A stretch of DNA of 64,000 nt from Autumnicola musiva (lineage in GTDB: Bacteria; Bacteroidota; Bacteroidia; Flavobacteriales; Flavobacteriaceae): contig NZ_JAVRHK010000018.1 in the NCBI RefSeq assembly GCF_031846585.1, positions 3,985-67,984 on the forward strand, in the 5' to 3' direction. The notes below the pieces were generated by a model, which ran no database searches, was not told the origin of the DNA, and saw nothing but the letters and a program-made list of their open reading frames with translations. A program made the position numbers and the translations under genes. Numbering within the stretch: position 1 is the stretch's first letter; each line of letters starts with the position of its first letter. This document shows positions 19,233 through 30,000 of this stretch, piece by piece.

Positions 19233-19568
19233 TCAACCAATTCTTAAACCGTTTTCTATACTGGTATCGGGGCTAATAAGAACAATATCGTTCTCTTCTC
19301 CAACGGCTCCAAGCACCAGGCATTCACTCATAAAATTGGCGATTTGTTTCTTCGGAAAATTAACCACCGCAACCACCTGCCTTCCCTGCAGCTGCTTTTT
19401 TGTATATCTTTTGGTGATTTGCGCAGAAGTCTTTCTACTGCCAATTTTTTCACCAAAATCTATCCTTAGCTGGTAAGCAGGTTTTCGTGCTTCGGGAAAA
19501 TCATCTACAGCAGTAATAGTCCCCACCCGCATCTCAACTTTTTCAAAATCTTTCCAGCCTATTTCCAT
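19233..19568 (-). CDS. csaA: CsaA-like tRNA-binding-domain protein
   Basis: A 111-residue protein made of a single EMAP/tRNA-binding OB fold: WKDFEKVEMRVGTITAVDDF, a central KTSAQITKRY, and RQVVAVVNFPKKQIANFMSE. CsaA homologues bind tRNA or act as export chaperones as dimers. The role here is inferred from the family. Confidence 0.88.
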   Translation of the reverse strand: MEIGWKDFEKVEMRVGTITAVDDFPEARKPAYQLRIDFGEKIGSRKTSAQITKRYTKKQLQGRQVVAVVNFPKKQIANFMSECLVLGAVGEENDIVLISPDTSIENGLRIG

Positions 19569-19784
19569 TTTTCGCTTATTTGTTTCTCGAAAATAAACAA
19601 AAACGGCTAATTCTTTGCTGTAAGCATTACCTCACTACTGCTAAAACTAACGGTGAAATTTGATTTAAAAATCTATCTGTATTAATATAATTTATTTCGT
19701 ATTATTATTTTCCTATTGGTTAACTAGGCAATTAATCTAATTTTTCTTTAATTTTAATAGCTGAACACTAAAAATATTAATGAG

Positions 19785-20426
19785 ATGAGCGATTTAAAAT
19801 TAGGAGACAAAGCCCCCAATTTTGATGCGGAAACATCAGAAGGAAAAATTAATTTTTATGATTATTTAGGCGATGGCTGGGGGATTTTATTTTCCCACCC
19901 CGCAGATTACACACCGGTTTGTACTACCGAGCTGGGAACTGCTGCAAAATATAATGACAAATTTGCCCAACGTAACGTGAAAATGCTGGCCTTGAGCGTG
20001 GATGGAATAGAATCCCATAAAGGCTGGATTCAGGATATTAATGAAACTCAAAATACCACGGTTAATTTTCCTATTATCGCCGATGAGGATAAGAAAATTT
20101 CCAATTTATACGGAATGATCCACCCAAAGGCCGATAATACGCTTACGGTACGGTCAGTTTATGTAATCGCTCCTGATAAGAGCATTAAGTTAATGATTAC
20201 TTATCCCGCCAGCACTGGAAGAAATTTTGACGAATTGTTAAGGGTTATTGATTCCCTGCAACTTACGGCTTACCAAAAAGTAGCCACTCCGGCTAACTGG
20301 AAAGAAGGAGATGATGTGGTTATTAGTCCTGCGGTTTCTAATGATGATGCGAAGAACTTATTTCCCAAAGGATTCAAAGAAATAAAACCATATCTTAGAA
20401 TGACACCTCAACCAGATAGAAAATAG
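19785..20426 (+). CDS. 1-Cys peroxiredoxin (Prx6 type)
   Basis: A 213-residue peroxiredoxin that reduces hydrogen and organic peroxides in the cytoplasm. The peroxidatic cysteine lies in SHPADYTPVCTTELG, the conserved arginine in TVRSVYVIAPD, and the long C-terminal Prx6-type arm includes TPANWKEGDDVVISP. No second resolving cysteine is visible in the usual position. Confidence 0.93.
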   Translation: MSDLKLGDKAPNFDAETSEGKINFYDYLGDGWGILFSHPADYTPVCTTELGTAAKYNDKFAQRNVKMLALSVDGIESHKGWIQDINETQNTTVNFPIIADEDKKISNLYGMIHPKADNTLTVRSVYVIAPDKSIKLMITYPASTGRNFDELLRVIDSLQLTAYQKVATPANWKEGDDVVISPAVSNDDAKNLFPKGFKEIKPYLRMTPQPDRK

Positions 20427-20555
20427 TTTTATCTAAAGCTGCATAAAATTTGAGATTGTTTAAGCTATGATACCGCAATAACGTATTCCGGATTATGGTA
20501 TAGCGTCTTTGCCAATAACCCGGCAATTACAAAAATTAAGTTTTATGCAGTTTTT

Positions 20556-21101
20556 TTACATCCAGTCCCTTCTGCGTAGAAGATGTTCAATATGAGCATA
20601 ATGGTGCCGCCCGTGCCAGGAGTAAATTGCCAGGCATTTCAAAAGAGTATATTCCGAATAATTTTCAGGATGCCGAAAAGTTTTTTGAAAATCGGCTGCG
20701 TCCATAGTGTAAAGAAGATAAACCCATTTTGAATGTAACGCATTTAGATAATCCAGGGAAATTTCTACCGGGGCTTTATTACTGTCTGGTAATTGAGCAG
20801 AAGCTTTTTCGTTATATGCTTTTATAAGCGGATTCTCTTCTGTTAACGCCCATTTAAACCTAATATAGGCATGGGTATGGCTATCGGCCAGGTGATGAAT
20901 TACCTGCCTTACCGTCCAGCCTTCCGGACGATATGTGGTATTTAATTGTGACTCGTCAAGATTTTTTACCAGATTTTTAAGTTTCTGCGGAAAATCAGCA
21001 ATATCGTCAGTCCAATCCTGAATATAAGTTTCAGGATGATGCTCCGGGAATTGCATTTTCCCGATAGGATACTTTAATAATTCCAGTTGCTCTGAAGTCA
21101 T
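20556..21101 (-). CDS. YfiT/DinB-family bacillithiol transferase-like protein
   Basis: A 181-residue protein of the DinB four-helix metalloenzyme group. The YfiT marks are RYPIG-like KYPIGKMQFPE at the start, WTVRQVIHHLADSH with a metal-binding histidine, and YSWHGRHHYAHI with the remaining histidines. Relatives transfer thiols to substrates. The ATG at 21101 is preferred because the longer frame reads through a terminator hairpin. Confidence 0.85.
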   Translation of the reverse strand: MTSEQLELLKYPIGKMQFPEHHPETYIQDWTDDIADFPQKLKNLVKNLDESQLNTTYRPEGWTVRQVIHHLADSHTHAYIRFKWALTEENPLIKAYNEKASAQLPDSNKAPVEISLDYLNALHSKWVYLLYTMDAADFQKTFRHPENYSEYTLLKCLAIYSWHGRHHYAHIEHLLRRRDWM

Positions 21102-21114
21102 ATTTAAAGATAAA

Positions 21115-21142
21115 AAAACGTGCTGAGATCTCAGCACGTTTT
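21115..21142 (-). terminator. Perfect 28-base palindromic terminator
   Basis: Fourteen-base arms (AAAACGTGCTGAGA and its complement) meet with no unpaired bases in between. It follows the dual-immunophilin stop codon and can act in both directions. Confidence 0.85.
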
Positions 21143-21166
21143 CTATCCACAATTTTTCAGAAGGAT

Positions 21167-22099
21167 TTATTTTACATCCACAAGTTCCACATCAAATACC
21201 AAAGCCGCATTTGGAGGTATCACTCCACCGGCACCACGCTCACCATAGCCAAGGTGAGAAGGAACTACAAAACGCGCCTGGTCACCAACTTTTAACATCA
21301 ATATCCCCTCATCCCAGCCTTTAATAACATGGCCTACACCAACAGGAAATTCTATAGGTTGTTTTCTCTTGTAAGAAGAGTCGAAAACAGTCCCATCTGT
21401 AAGCATTCCCTTATAATGCACAGAAACAGTTTTTCCTTTTTCGGCCTTTGCCCCGCTTCCTTCCTTTTCAATTTTATATCTTAATCCGCTTTCGGTTTTC
21501 TCAAAACCCCGGGAAATTTCACCAAGCAATTCTTCCTGTTGCTTTCTGGCAGCAGCTTCTCTTTCCTCCTTAGCTCCATTAAACTGGCGAAAAGCTTCCA
21601 CTGCATTAAAGTTTTCAGCATCTGCACCCTGTCTCACAATTTCCAGCTTTTCAATTTTATCACCTTGCTTAATTTTATCTACCACGTCCTGGCCTTCCAC
21701 AACATTTCCAAAAACTGTATGCTTTCCGTCCAGCCATGGCGTCTCCACGTGAGTGATAAAAAACTGACTCCCATTGGTTCCGGGTCCCGCATTGGCCATG
21801 GAAAGTTTACCGGGAGCATCATGCTTTAGTTCGGGATGAATTTCATCTTCAAACTTATAGCCAGGCCCACCGCTACCGGTTCCCTGTGGATCACCTCCCT
21901 GAACCATAAAATCCGGAATAACCCGGTGAAATTTTAATCCATCGTAATAAGGTTTTCCCTGCGGAATAACCTCATTCTCCAGATTTCCTTCAGCAAGACC
22001 TACAAAATTACCTACTGTTCCCGGTGTTTTTTCATATTCCAGTTCAGCTAATATTTCCCCTTTTGAAGTATGAAATTTAGCATATAATCCATCGTTCAT
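21167..22099 (-). CDS. Cyclophilin-FKBP fusion (dual-family immunophilin)
   Basis: A 310-residue protein joining two unrelated prolyl isomerase families. The N-terminal cyclophilin (about residues 1-165) shows FHRVIPDFMVQGGDPQGTG and ANAGPGTNGSQFFIT. After a charged linker, the C-terminal FKBP domain (about 205-310) shows GKTVSVHYKGMLTDGTVFDS and FVVPSHLGYGERGAGG. Each domain has the usual active-site residues. No signal peptide is seen, so it is cytoplasmic. Cyclophilin-FKBP fusions have been described in Flavobacterium. A TATCTTTG box lies at 22123-22130. Confidence 0.95.
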   Translation of the reverse strand: MNDGLYAKFHTSKGEILAELEYEKTPGTVGNFVGLAEGNLENEVIPQGKPYYDGLKFHRVIPDFMVQGGDPQGTGSGGPGYKFEDEIHPELKHDAPGKLSMANAGPGTNGSQFFITHVETPWLDGKHTVFGNVVEGQDVVDKIKQGDKIEKLEIVRQGADAENFNAVEAFRQFNGAKEEREAAARKQQEELLGEISRGFEKTESGLRYKIEKEGSGAKAEKGKTVSVHYKGMLTDGTVFDSSYKRKQPIEFPVGVGHVIKGWDEGILMLKVGDQARFVVPSHLGYGERGAGGVIPPNAALVFDVELVDVK

Positions 22100-22200
22100 T
22101 TTTCTGATTTTTTATTGAATTGCAAAGATACCGAAATAAATTTTTAAGCTTAGATGTTAAAGCCTGATTGAAAGTTACACTATTGCCGGCTTCTAAATAT

Positions 22201-23829
22201 CTACTTTACTTTTTCACCATTTACATAGGTAGCAAGAACTTTTAAGTTAGGGATCTTATCTTCCTCCACCTTCATTATATCTTCATTCAGAATAATGAAA
22301 TCAGCAAATTTGCCTTTTTCAATACTTCCTTTTTCCTTTTCTTCAAAATTAGAATAGGCCGCCCAAATGGTCATTCCTTTAAGCGTCTCTTCCCGGGACA
22401 GTGCCTGTTCTTTCATAAAACCGCCTTCAGGATAATTTCCGGTATCCTGGCGTGAAACGGCGGCATAAAATGTTAGAAAAGGACTTACCTCTTCTACGGG
22501 AAAATCGGTTCCCAAAGCCACAATTCCGGCCTGGTCAAGTAATTTCTTATAGGCATAGGCGCCCTGCATACGCTCTTTTCCTAACCTGTCTTCTGCCCAG
22601 TACATATCACTTGTTGCATGGGTGGGTTGCACTGACGGAATAATATTTTTACTGAAATACTTAAAATCTCCTTCATCAATAACCTGGGAATGTTCCACAC
22701 GCCACCGCCTGTCTTCAGCATTACCAATCAAGCTATCGTAGGTTTTAAGTACCAGGTAATTTGCAGAGTCACCTATGGCATGTGTATTTAGCTGAAATTC
22801 AGAATCTGCAATACGAATGGCAGTTTCTTTAAAATCTTCTACCGGAGAAAGCAAAGCACCAAAATGTCCAGACCGGTCACTGTATTCTTCTTTTAAGGCT
22901 GCACCGCGAGAGCCCAAAGCCCCATCTCCGTAAAATTTCACTGAACGTACATTCAGGCGATCGGTTTTATAAGGCCCTGCAGAAAGATAGTAATCGAGGT
23001 TTTCTTTTGTATTACTAACCATAGCGTACATACGAATTTTAAATTCGCTATTTTTATGGAGGCTATCCATCAATTCAATAACTTTACGGTCTATTCCCGC
23101 ATCAACCACGGTGGTAAGTCCGTAATCAAAGCAAATTTCCTGGGCTTCCATTAATGCGGTTATCTGCTCTTCGGTAGTAGGTGCAGGCTGCGCTTCAGCA
23201 ATTAAACTCATGGGATTATCTACAATTATCCCGGTAAGCTTCCCATTTTTTTGCTCAATATCGCCACCTTCAAAAGATGTATCCGTAGTAATACCTGCAG
23301 CATCAAGCGCCGCCTGATTAACCAGGAGTGCATGCCCGTCTATTCTTGTTACGGCAATGGGAGTATCGGGAAAAAGTCTGTCCAATGTATCTTTGGTGGG
23401 ATATTCCTTTACTTCCCAGTCATTCTGATCCCATCCTCTTCCGGTAATAAAATCTGCTCCTCTTTTCTGCTGAAATTCAACAATGCGGGCCACTACTTCT
23501 TCAAAACTATTCGTCCCGGTAAGATCTACCCGGTTTTGCTGAAGGCCCAGCCTGTAGAAATGAGCATGAGCATCAATAAAGCCGGGATAAACGGCCTTGC
23601 CGCCTGCATCATATTTTTCGGCAGCTTCATATTTTTTTTCTAATTCATCAGCTGAACCTATAGCCAGAAATTTCCCATCCTGAACGGCAAAAGCTTCAGC
23701 ATTACTAAAATTAGTATCTACGGTATAAACTTCAGCATTAAAAACCAGAAGATCTATTTTTTCCTTTTGCCCGGAGTTACAGGAAAATAATACTGTACAA
23801 CAAAAAAGTAATATTAGAATGTTTTTCAT
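22201..23829 (-). CDS. Amidohydrolase lipoprotein (YtcJ-like)
   Basis: A 542-residue metal-dependent hydrolase with a lipoprotein signal (LILLFCCTVLFSCNSG), so it is probably attached to a membrane. The amidohydrolase marks are the VYPGFIDAHAHFYRLGL metal site, a carboxylate region at VDAGIDRKVIELM, NTHAIGDSAN and ALGTDFPVEE. YtcJ-type enzymes act on N-substituted amides, but the substrate cannot be inferred. The ATG at 23829 is preferred over an upstream TTG. Confidence 0.88.
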   Translation of the reverse strand: MKNILILLFCCTVLFSCNSGQKEKIDLLVFNAEVYTVDTNFSNAEAFAVQDGKFLAIGSADELEKKYEAAEKYDAGGKAVYPGFIDAHAHFYRLGLQQNRVDLTGTNSFEEVVARIVEFQQKRGADFITGRGWDQNDWEVKEYPTKDTLDRLFPDTPIAVTRIDGHALLVNQAALDAAGITTDTSFEGGDIEQKNGKLTGIIVDNPMSLIAEAQPAPTTEEQITALMEAQEICFDYGLTTVVDAGIDRKVIELMDSLHKNSEFKIRMYAMVSNTKENLDYYLSAGPYKTDRLNVRSVKFYGDGALGSRGAALKEEYSDRSGHFGALLSPVEDFKETAIRIADSEFQLNTHAIGDSANYLVLKTYDSLIGNAEDRRWRVEHSQVIDEGDFKYFSKNIIPSVQPTHATSDMYWAEDRLGKERMQGAYAYKKLLDQAGIVALGTDFPVEEVSPFLTFYAAVSRQDTGNYPEGGFMKEQALSREETLKGMTIWAAYSNFEEKEKGSIEKGKFADFIILNEDIMKVEEDKIPNLKVLATYVNGEKVK

Positions 23830-23851
23830 TTTCAAAATTTTTGGCTAAAGT

Positions 23852-23884
23852 AAAAAATGCACCTCAGGAAAGGTGCATTTTTTA
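23852..23884 (-). terminator. Hairpin terminator after the PiT-like gene
   Basis: AAAAATGCACCT pairs with AGGTGCATTTTT. It lies between the PiT-like gene and the amidohydrolase gene. Confidence 0.8.
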
Positions 23885-23915
23885 GTATTAATCCCAGGTT
23901 AATAAAATTCGGGTT

Positions 23916-25040
23916 TTAAGCTCCCATACCTTCCCATACTGCACGACGAATATCAGGATTAGCCGCTGCCGCCAAAGCAATGGAAACAAATAGACCAATC
24001 ATGGCATAAGAGAAGTCTTTAAAAATCATCTTACCGGCCTTCTTACGGTGTTTTTTGCCTTTCTTTTTACGGGCAAGGCTTATAGCAATCTCGCGCCCGC
24101 CAATAACTCCAAGGAAAACCCAGGTAGTACTCATAGGTACGGTACTAATAAAAAGTTTATATATAAGCATTACCACATAAATTAAATCTACAAGCGTGGC
24201 CGCACGAATATCTGAAATACGCGTTTTCTCGCTTACAACCTGCTGAATTTTATCTCCTCTCAGATAGAATAACAACCCGAGCCCCAGAAAAATGGTTGTT
24301 GCGAAAACAGTAAACTGAAAAGAATCCATTTGTCGCGGAAGGAACACAGCTATATTCGCACCATCCTGCATTACCCAAACACCCCAGAGAGTCCCGCTCA
24401 CCAGCCACTGCACAAATGTCCAGCTGTTGCTGAATTTCCTGCTTTTAAAGTATTTTTTAATAAGGTTATAGGAGAAATACCAAACCAGGAATGAGAGCAC
24501 GAAAGCCATAATATAGCCCGTCCAACTCTTCCATACCACCGAAGTTATTCCAGAAGTATTTGCGCTAAAAACACTTAAGATGAGGAAAGTAGTAGAAACC
24601 GGCATTCTTAACCGCGTTAAAATCAGAAGGATAAGAGGGGCTATAATCTGAAAAAAACTGAACCTGTCAGGATGAGGATAGGCCGTACTTCCATCGGGAT
24701 TTAAAAGCCGCTGGTAAGTAACATCTCCATCGTAATAAAACCAGCTCCATGCTACTACCGCGAGAAAAATAGTTCCAACGTATAGCCACAGCACCCACCA
24801 GGGTTTTCCTTTATTACTTTCTATAAAAGTACCTAATGATTGTATACTGTCATTCGCTACTGTGGCGTAAGCTGCAAAGAAAAAACCAAGCCACATAGCT
24901 GCCCGGGAGTTTCCTGTAAAAATACCGGCCAATATAATCCCGCCAATAACAATTGCAAGGAAGGTCTTTTCTTCTACAATAAAGTCAAGAATGTTTAGGT
25001 ATGGGCGATCCCGTTTAATTCGCTTGAATTTTTTTGCCAT
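23916..25040 (-). CDS. Divergent PiT-like inorganic ion permease
   Basis: A 374-residue inner-membrane protein with about nine to ten hydrophobic helices. It shows an internal repeat typical of PiT phosphate transporters: ATVANDSIQSLGTF in the first half and VMQDGANIAVFLPR in the second, each followed by a helix start of the form P[VM]STT. The spacing and the basic C-terminal loop (KKKGKKHRKKAGK) differ from ordinary PiT proteins. Transport of phosphate or a related anion is inference. Confidence 0.6.
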   Translation of the reverse strand: MAKKFKRIKRDRPYLNILDFIVEEKTFLAIVIGGIILAGIFTGNSRAAMWLGFFFAAYATVANDSIQSLGTFIESNKGKPWWVLWLYVGTIFLAVVAWSWFYYDGDVTYQRLLNPDGSTAYPHPDRFSFFQIIAPLILLILTRLRMPVSTTFLILSVFSANTSGITSVVWKSWTGYIMAFVLSFLVWYFSYNLIKKYFKSRKFSNSWTFVQWLVSGTLWGVWVMQDGANIAVFLPRQMDSFQFTVFATTIFLGLGLLFYLRGDKIQQVVSEKTRISDIRAATLVDLIYVVMLIYKLFISTVPMSTTWVFLGVIGGREIAISLARKKKGKKHRKKAGKMIFKDFSYAMIGLFVSIALAAAANPDIRRAVWEGMGA

Positions 25041-25223
25041 TTATAAATTACATTTCAAGGTTTGTGAAGTTTTACTTCTTCAATTTTCGGGTGCAATATT
25101 AATTTAAATTTAAGTGTCTAATGTTTAGTAATTGTTAAGTAATACGAATTGATGAAGATAACATATTTCTGAAAAACAGTATTATGAACAGGTGCAGCAG
25201 CTATTACCAGAATAGGGAACAAA

Positions 25224-25247
25224 AAAAGCATCCCTGAGGATGCTTTT
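25224..25247 (-). terminator. Hairpin terminator after the beta-barrel gene
   Basis: AAAAGCATCC pairs with GGATGCTTTT over a 4-base loop, downstream of the 25285-27057 gene. Confidence 0.85.
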
Positions 25248-25284
25248 AAAACTATTAAAATTTTAAGTAATTCTAACGGATGTT

Positions 25285-27057
25285 TTAAAAATCAAACTTA
25301 TAAGTGGCGCCGGCAAGAAACTGCACTCCCTGTACAGGGAAATTTATCCAGCGTTCGTAATTGTTGTTTAATAGGTTACTGCCTTTTACAAAAGCAGAAA
25401 GTTGCTCATTAAACCTGTAGCCAAGGTGTGTGTTTAAATCAAAGTAACCATCAAGGGTCACCACCTCGTTTTGTTCAGGATTGGTAGGATTGGTGATTAC
25501 GGTACGGGCAAGGTCCTTACGCTCTCCCCTGTAAAATATATTTGCACCGGTATACCATTTCTCTGTAATCTGATAATCTGCCGTTAAAGCGGCGGTAAGT
25601 TCCGGCAGGTTCCATGCTTCAGCTTCCTCTTCAGTAGAATAACTGAAGTACTCAGCATTTGCAGTAAGTGTAAAGTTGCGATTTACATCTACATTCAGTT
25701 CTCCATAAAAAGAAAAAGTGTTTACATCATCATAAATCATTTCAAAAGAATTCCCATAGGCATAATCTTCTTCTGTCACGCCAATGGCATAAGGATTTCT
25801 TCGATACATGGCTTTATTAAATTGCGAAGAATAGCTGACTCTTGCATTATATCCCAAACTGTTGGTAAGCCGGCCCTTTGCCCCCACATAAGCATCATAT
25901 TCAGTATCTGTTGGCTGAATACCCAAAGTTGGAGAGACATAAGGATTATCCTGGAAAAAGTCATAATTAGTATTCTGCTCCAACCCTCCTTCTATTCCTC
26001 CATAAGCGGTAAGCAGGTCTGAGAGGCGATAGCCGGCAGTAATTTTTGGATAGAGATAAAAATTATTATCAGAATTTTCAGTATCCAGGCTATAATAAAA
26101 AGCAATTCCCAGATTTAAAGTAAGATTATCCCTTAAAATCAGCAAACCTGGATTTATGCCGAAATTCATAAAACTGTAATTATAACCGTCACCACCATAG
26201 AAGGCTTCATCAAAACTGCCATTTACAATATCGGCAATAATATTTGTAGTAATTAATTCATCGGCAATATTGGCTTCAAAAGTTCCTCTGGCATCAAAAT
26301 GATTTTCCGAAGAACTATAGGAATCCCCGGAATGGCGGAATTTGGCTTTGGCTTTATCGAAAAAAGAATCATAAAGTTCTATTTCCCCTCCGGCATAAAC
26401 CGAAAAATAATTCTGCTGCGGATCTATGTTCAGCACCTGGGCATCAGAAAGCGCCGGGTTTTCCGGAAGGCCATACCAGTTAAAAAGCTGGTGCTGCCCT
26501 CCTACCTCGGTTTTCCAGGAAAGGTCACGATCTCTTCGGGTATAGCTCAGGTTTAATTCGGTATCATAAAATTTATCGGCTAAACGAACTCCTTCAATCC
26601 CGCCCTGGGAAGAATTGTGAGTAAGAAAAACTCCAAAATTATCAGTGCGGTTTACTTCAAGATTGCTGTAGAACTCTGCCAGGACGTTTGAATAATTCCC
26701 AAACCCCAGTGTGGCATAGTTGGAAAATACCTTTGGCGGCCTTTCTCTTTCCACAGTTGTTGCACGGCCTTTGGCAGGCGTAAAGGTAGAAGCGACGGGC
26801 ACAGAGAAAATACTGTATTTCACCTCTTTTTTGCCAAGGTTCACAGAATCTCCCCGGCTAGGGGTTTCTTTTATTTTTGAGGCGTCCCTAACTGAAGGAG
26901 AGTAAGGCTTTACCACAGTTACAGTTTCACTGCCGATAGGATCCTGGGCAAAAAGTAAACCGCTGAATAAATATAAGCTTAAAAACAGGATTCTTTTTCT
27001 CCCCGTCCGGTTGTAAGACAGGCTTGAGGCGAGGTCCTTGATTGAGAAAATTCGCAT
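25285..27057 (-). CDS. TonB-receptor-like outer-membrane beta-barrel protein
   Basis: A 590-residue protein with a signal peptide (LFLSLYLFSGLLFAQ) and a periplasmic N-terminal part (VTVVKPYSPSVRDASKIKE). A long beta-barrel of 16 or more strands ends in a terminal aromatic (TYKFDF). The barrel half resembles TonB-dependent receptors (GYRFNEQLSAFVKGSNLLN near the end), but I see no complete plug domain. It starts 33 bases after the large TPR gene, and the pair probably works together at the outer membrane. Substrate unknown. Confidence 0.75.
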   Translation of the reverse strand: MRIFSIKDLASSLSYNRTGRKRILFLSLYLFSGLLFAQDPIGSETVTVVKPYSPSVRDASKIKETPSRGDSVNLGKKEVKYSIFSVPVASTFTPAKGRATTVERERPPKVFSNYATLGFGNYSNVLAEFYSNLEVNRTDNFGVFLTHNSSQGGIEGVRLADKFYDTELNLSYTRRDRDLSWKTEVGGQHQLFNWYGLPENPALSDAQVLNIDPQQNYFSVYAGGEIELYDSFFDKAKAKFRHSGDSYSSSENHFDARGTFEANIADELITTNIIADIVNGSFDEAFYGGDGYNYSFMNFGINPGLLILRDNLTLNLGIAFYYSLDTENSDNNFYLYPKITAGYRLSDLLTAYGGIEGGLEQNTNYDFFQDNPYVSPTLGIQPTDTEYDAYVGAKGRLTNSLGYNARVSYSSQFNKAMYRRNPYAIGVTEEDYAYGNSFEMIYDDVNTFSFYGELNVDVNRNFTLTANAEYFSYSTEEEAEAWNLPELTAALTADYQITEKWYTGANIFYRGERKDLARTVITNPTNPEQNEVVTLDGYFDLNTHLGYRFNEQLSAFVKGSNLLNNNYERWINFPVQGVQFLAGATYKFDF

Positions 27058-27089
27058 ATGGGAGTTCTTAATTGTTAGGTTTAGTAAGA

Positions 27090-30000
27090 TTAGTTGTTTT
27101 CTACGGAAGAATTAGTTTTGGCTTCCTGGGCTTTAATTCGGGCCAGTTCTGCTTTAGCTTCAGAGACTATCTCGGGATAACTGGTGAAATTTTTAGTTAC
27201 GTTGTCCAGAATATAAGTCGCCTGGTAAGCATCGCCGAGTTTATCAAAGTTTTTCGCCATAAGCACAAGGCCTTTTGCGCCCCAGCGCTTGTAACCTGAA
27301 AAATCCTTCGCCAGAATCTGGATGGCAGCATTGGAAGCTTCATGATTTCCGCTTTTGTTTTTGAAATAGGCATCGTAATACAAGGCCTCTGCAGCCAACT
27401 CTCCGGTAGCTGTTTTCTGAACTTCAGCATAAGCGGTTTTAGCACGGCCTTCGTTTCCTGCTTTCATTGCCGACCGGGCAATAATCACCTGTGCATCTGT
27501 TTTTGCTTGTCTTTCAGCTCCTGCACTATTCAGCACTTTTTCAGCATAAGCTTCAGCTTTCTGGAAATTTCCTGCTTCATAATACGATTTCATCAGGTTA
27601 GATTGGGCATAAGCCACATTTTCCTTAGAATCGGCTTCTTTTTCCAAACGCTCCAATAACGGAGCCGCTTCAGCATAATTTCCTTTTTCAAGATATATCT
27701 GGGATAATCTGGCCAGCGCCTGCTCGGTAAATTCATTGCCCGGCCTGTCTACCACATAACGATAATGGCTCATAGATTTATCTTTACTCCCCTGGCGGAA
27801 GTAAAGCTGCGCCAGGTAAAAATGTGCGTTAATGGAATGAATTCCGTTAGGGAAATCCCTTAGGTATTTTTCAAAACCGCTGATAGCCTGTTCAGCCTTA
27901 TTATTTAAATACTGATTTTCAGCTGATTCATAGGTTGTATTATCTAAATCGGCATCGGTAACTTCAACAAAATCTATATTTCTTACCCAGCTTGCATATT
28001 CATCTGTCCTGCCCAGATCCACATAAACGTTTCTTGCGGTGGAAACCGCCTGTTTGGCTTCGGGAGTATTGGGATAATCGGCAACTACTTTTTTCAAACG
28101 CTCCAGGGCCTTATCACCTTCATTGGAATTATAATAAATCAAGCCCTGCCTTAGCATCGCTTTAGGAACAAGAGCACTTCCCGAAACATCACGTATAAGC
28201 CTGTTGTAGGTTTGAATTCCCTGCTGCGTATTATTCATAGCTACATAAGTATTCCCAAGTTCAAACAAGGCATCGTCCCGGTAAGGAGAACGCGGATATT
28301 TACTGATGAAATTATTCAGCTCTTCAATTTTTGTTTCATTCCTGTCTACAAACCCATAGCTGATGGCTTTTTGAAAAGCAGCATAATCACTGTTATCCAC
28401 ATTATTCGCGATGGCTTTGTTGTAAGCTTCCATAGCCGGCCAGTACTGGCTGTTCACAAAATAGCTATCGCCTAACCTTAAATACGCATCATTCCTTCTT
28501 GCGGTATCGCTATTGGCATTTTCAGCAAACCTCTTGAAATAACTAATAGCCTGGGCGTAATCATTCTTTTTGAAATAAGCGTAACCAATGTTATAGTCCA
28601 GGTTTTTCATTTCTTCCGTTCCCCGGGCGGCAGTCATCCCCCCAAATTCCTTATAGCCAATTATAGCATCGTCAATACGGTTCACATTGAATTCGCTTTC
28701 CGCTTTCCAGAAGGTTGATTTTGCGGTAATGGCAGCATCTCTTGGTTCATTTAAGGCTTTATCAAACATTTCTAAAGCCTTGTAATAATCTCCTTCTTCG
28801 TAAAGTTCAAGTCCGTAATAAAAAGCTACTTTCTGATAGGCCTGCTTATCACTGAAATTCCTGTTGTTCTCCAGCAAACGCATGGCTTCCTCATAATTTT
28901 TAGAAGTAATAAAGGAGTCTATCAACAAAGTTTCCACTTCCTGCCTTTCTGCGGAATCAGGATATTTTTCAAGATAGCTTAGCAGAACCTGTGACGGACT
29001 TTCGTAAGAATTACCAATTTCATAGCTGATTTTTGCATAATTCAGCATTGCATCCTTTTGAATTTTAGCATCAAATTCCATTTCACCGGCATTTTTGAAT
29101 GCGTTTAATGCCTGTTGCTTCTGATCCAGGTTCAGATAAGATTGCGCCAGGTGATAATAGGCATTTTGGGCAATGGAATTATTTCCGTCTATAATTTTAT
29201 TGAATTCTGAAATAGCCTTTTCATAATCACCCTGCTTGTAATAAGCATATCCTAACTGATAATAATCGGTATTATTCCATTTTCCGCGCAGGCCCTGATA
29301 TTCCATTAAATAAGGGATTGCCTGTTCGTATTGCTGTAAATTGAAATAACTCTCACCAATAATTTTATTCAGCTGGGATTTTTCCTGCCTATTGGAATTG
29401 GGAAGTTGTTCCAGCCCCAGTTCTACGGCTTTTTCAAAATTTCCCAGCTTAAAATTCATATCTGCCTGAAAATAGGAAAGGTCTTCACTATAGCGGTCAT
29501 TACCCTGAACTTGTTCAAAATTCCTGGTGGCTTCTTCATAATCATCACCTTCATAGGCCATAAAACCTATGTAATATTTTGCCTGAGAGCCGTATTCTTT
29601 GGAATCTCTCACCCTTTCAAGATATGTCCTTGCCTGCTCATAATCATTGGAACGGAAATAAGCATAACCATTATTGAAGTAAAAACGCTGCCTCTCTTTC
29701 CGGCTCATAGCATCTTCATCAACCTTATCATACCACTTTCTGGCCAGGGCATATTTTCCTGTATTGAAGTAATAATCTGCCACATCAAGATAAGCCGAAT
29801 TGGTTTTGGTGCTGGTGGGATAACGGGTTACAAACCGCTCCATTAATTGATCTGCACCGGGCTGGTTAAGTCTTACTGCTGCATTGGCAATATAATAGGC
29901 CGCATCGGCTCTAATTTTTTCATCTTCGGCTTGGTCTTTAACTTCATCAAAAAGATTCTGGGCTGCCAGGTACTGCTGATTATTATAAAGCTCAAGCGCA

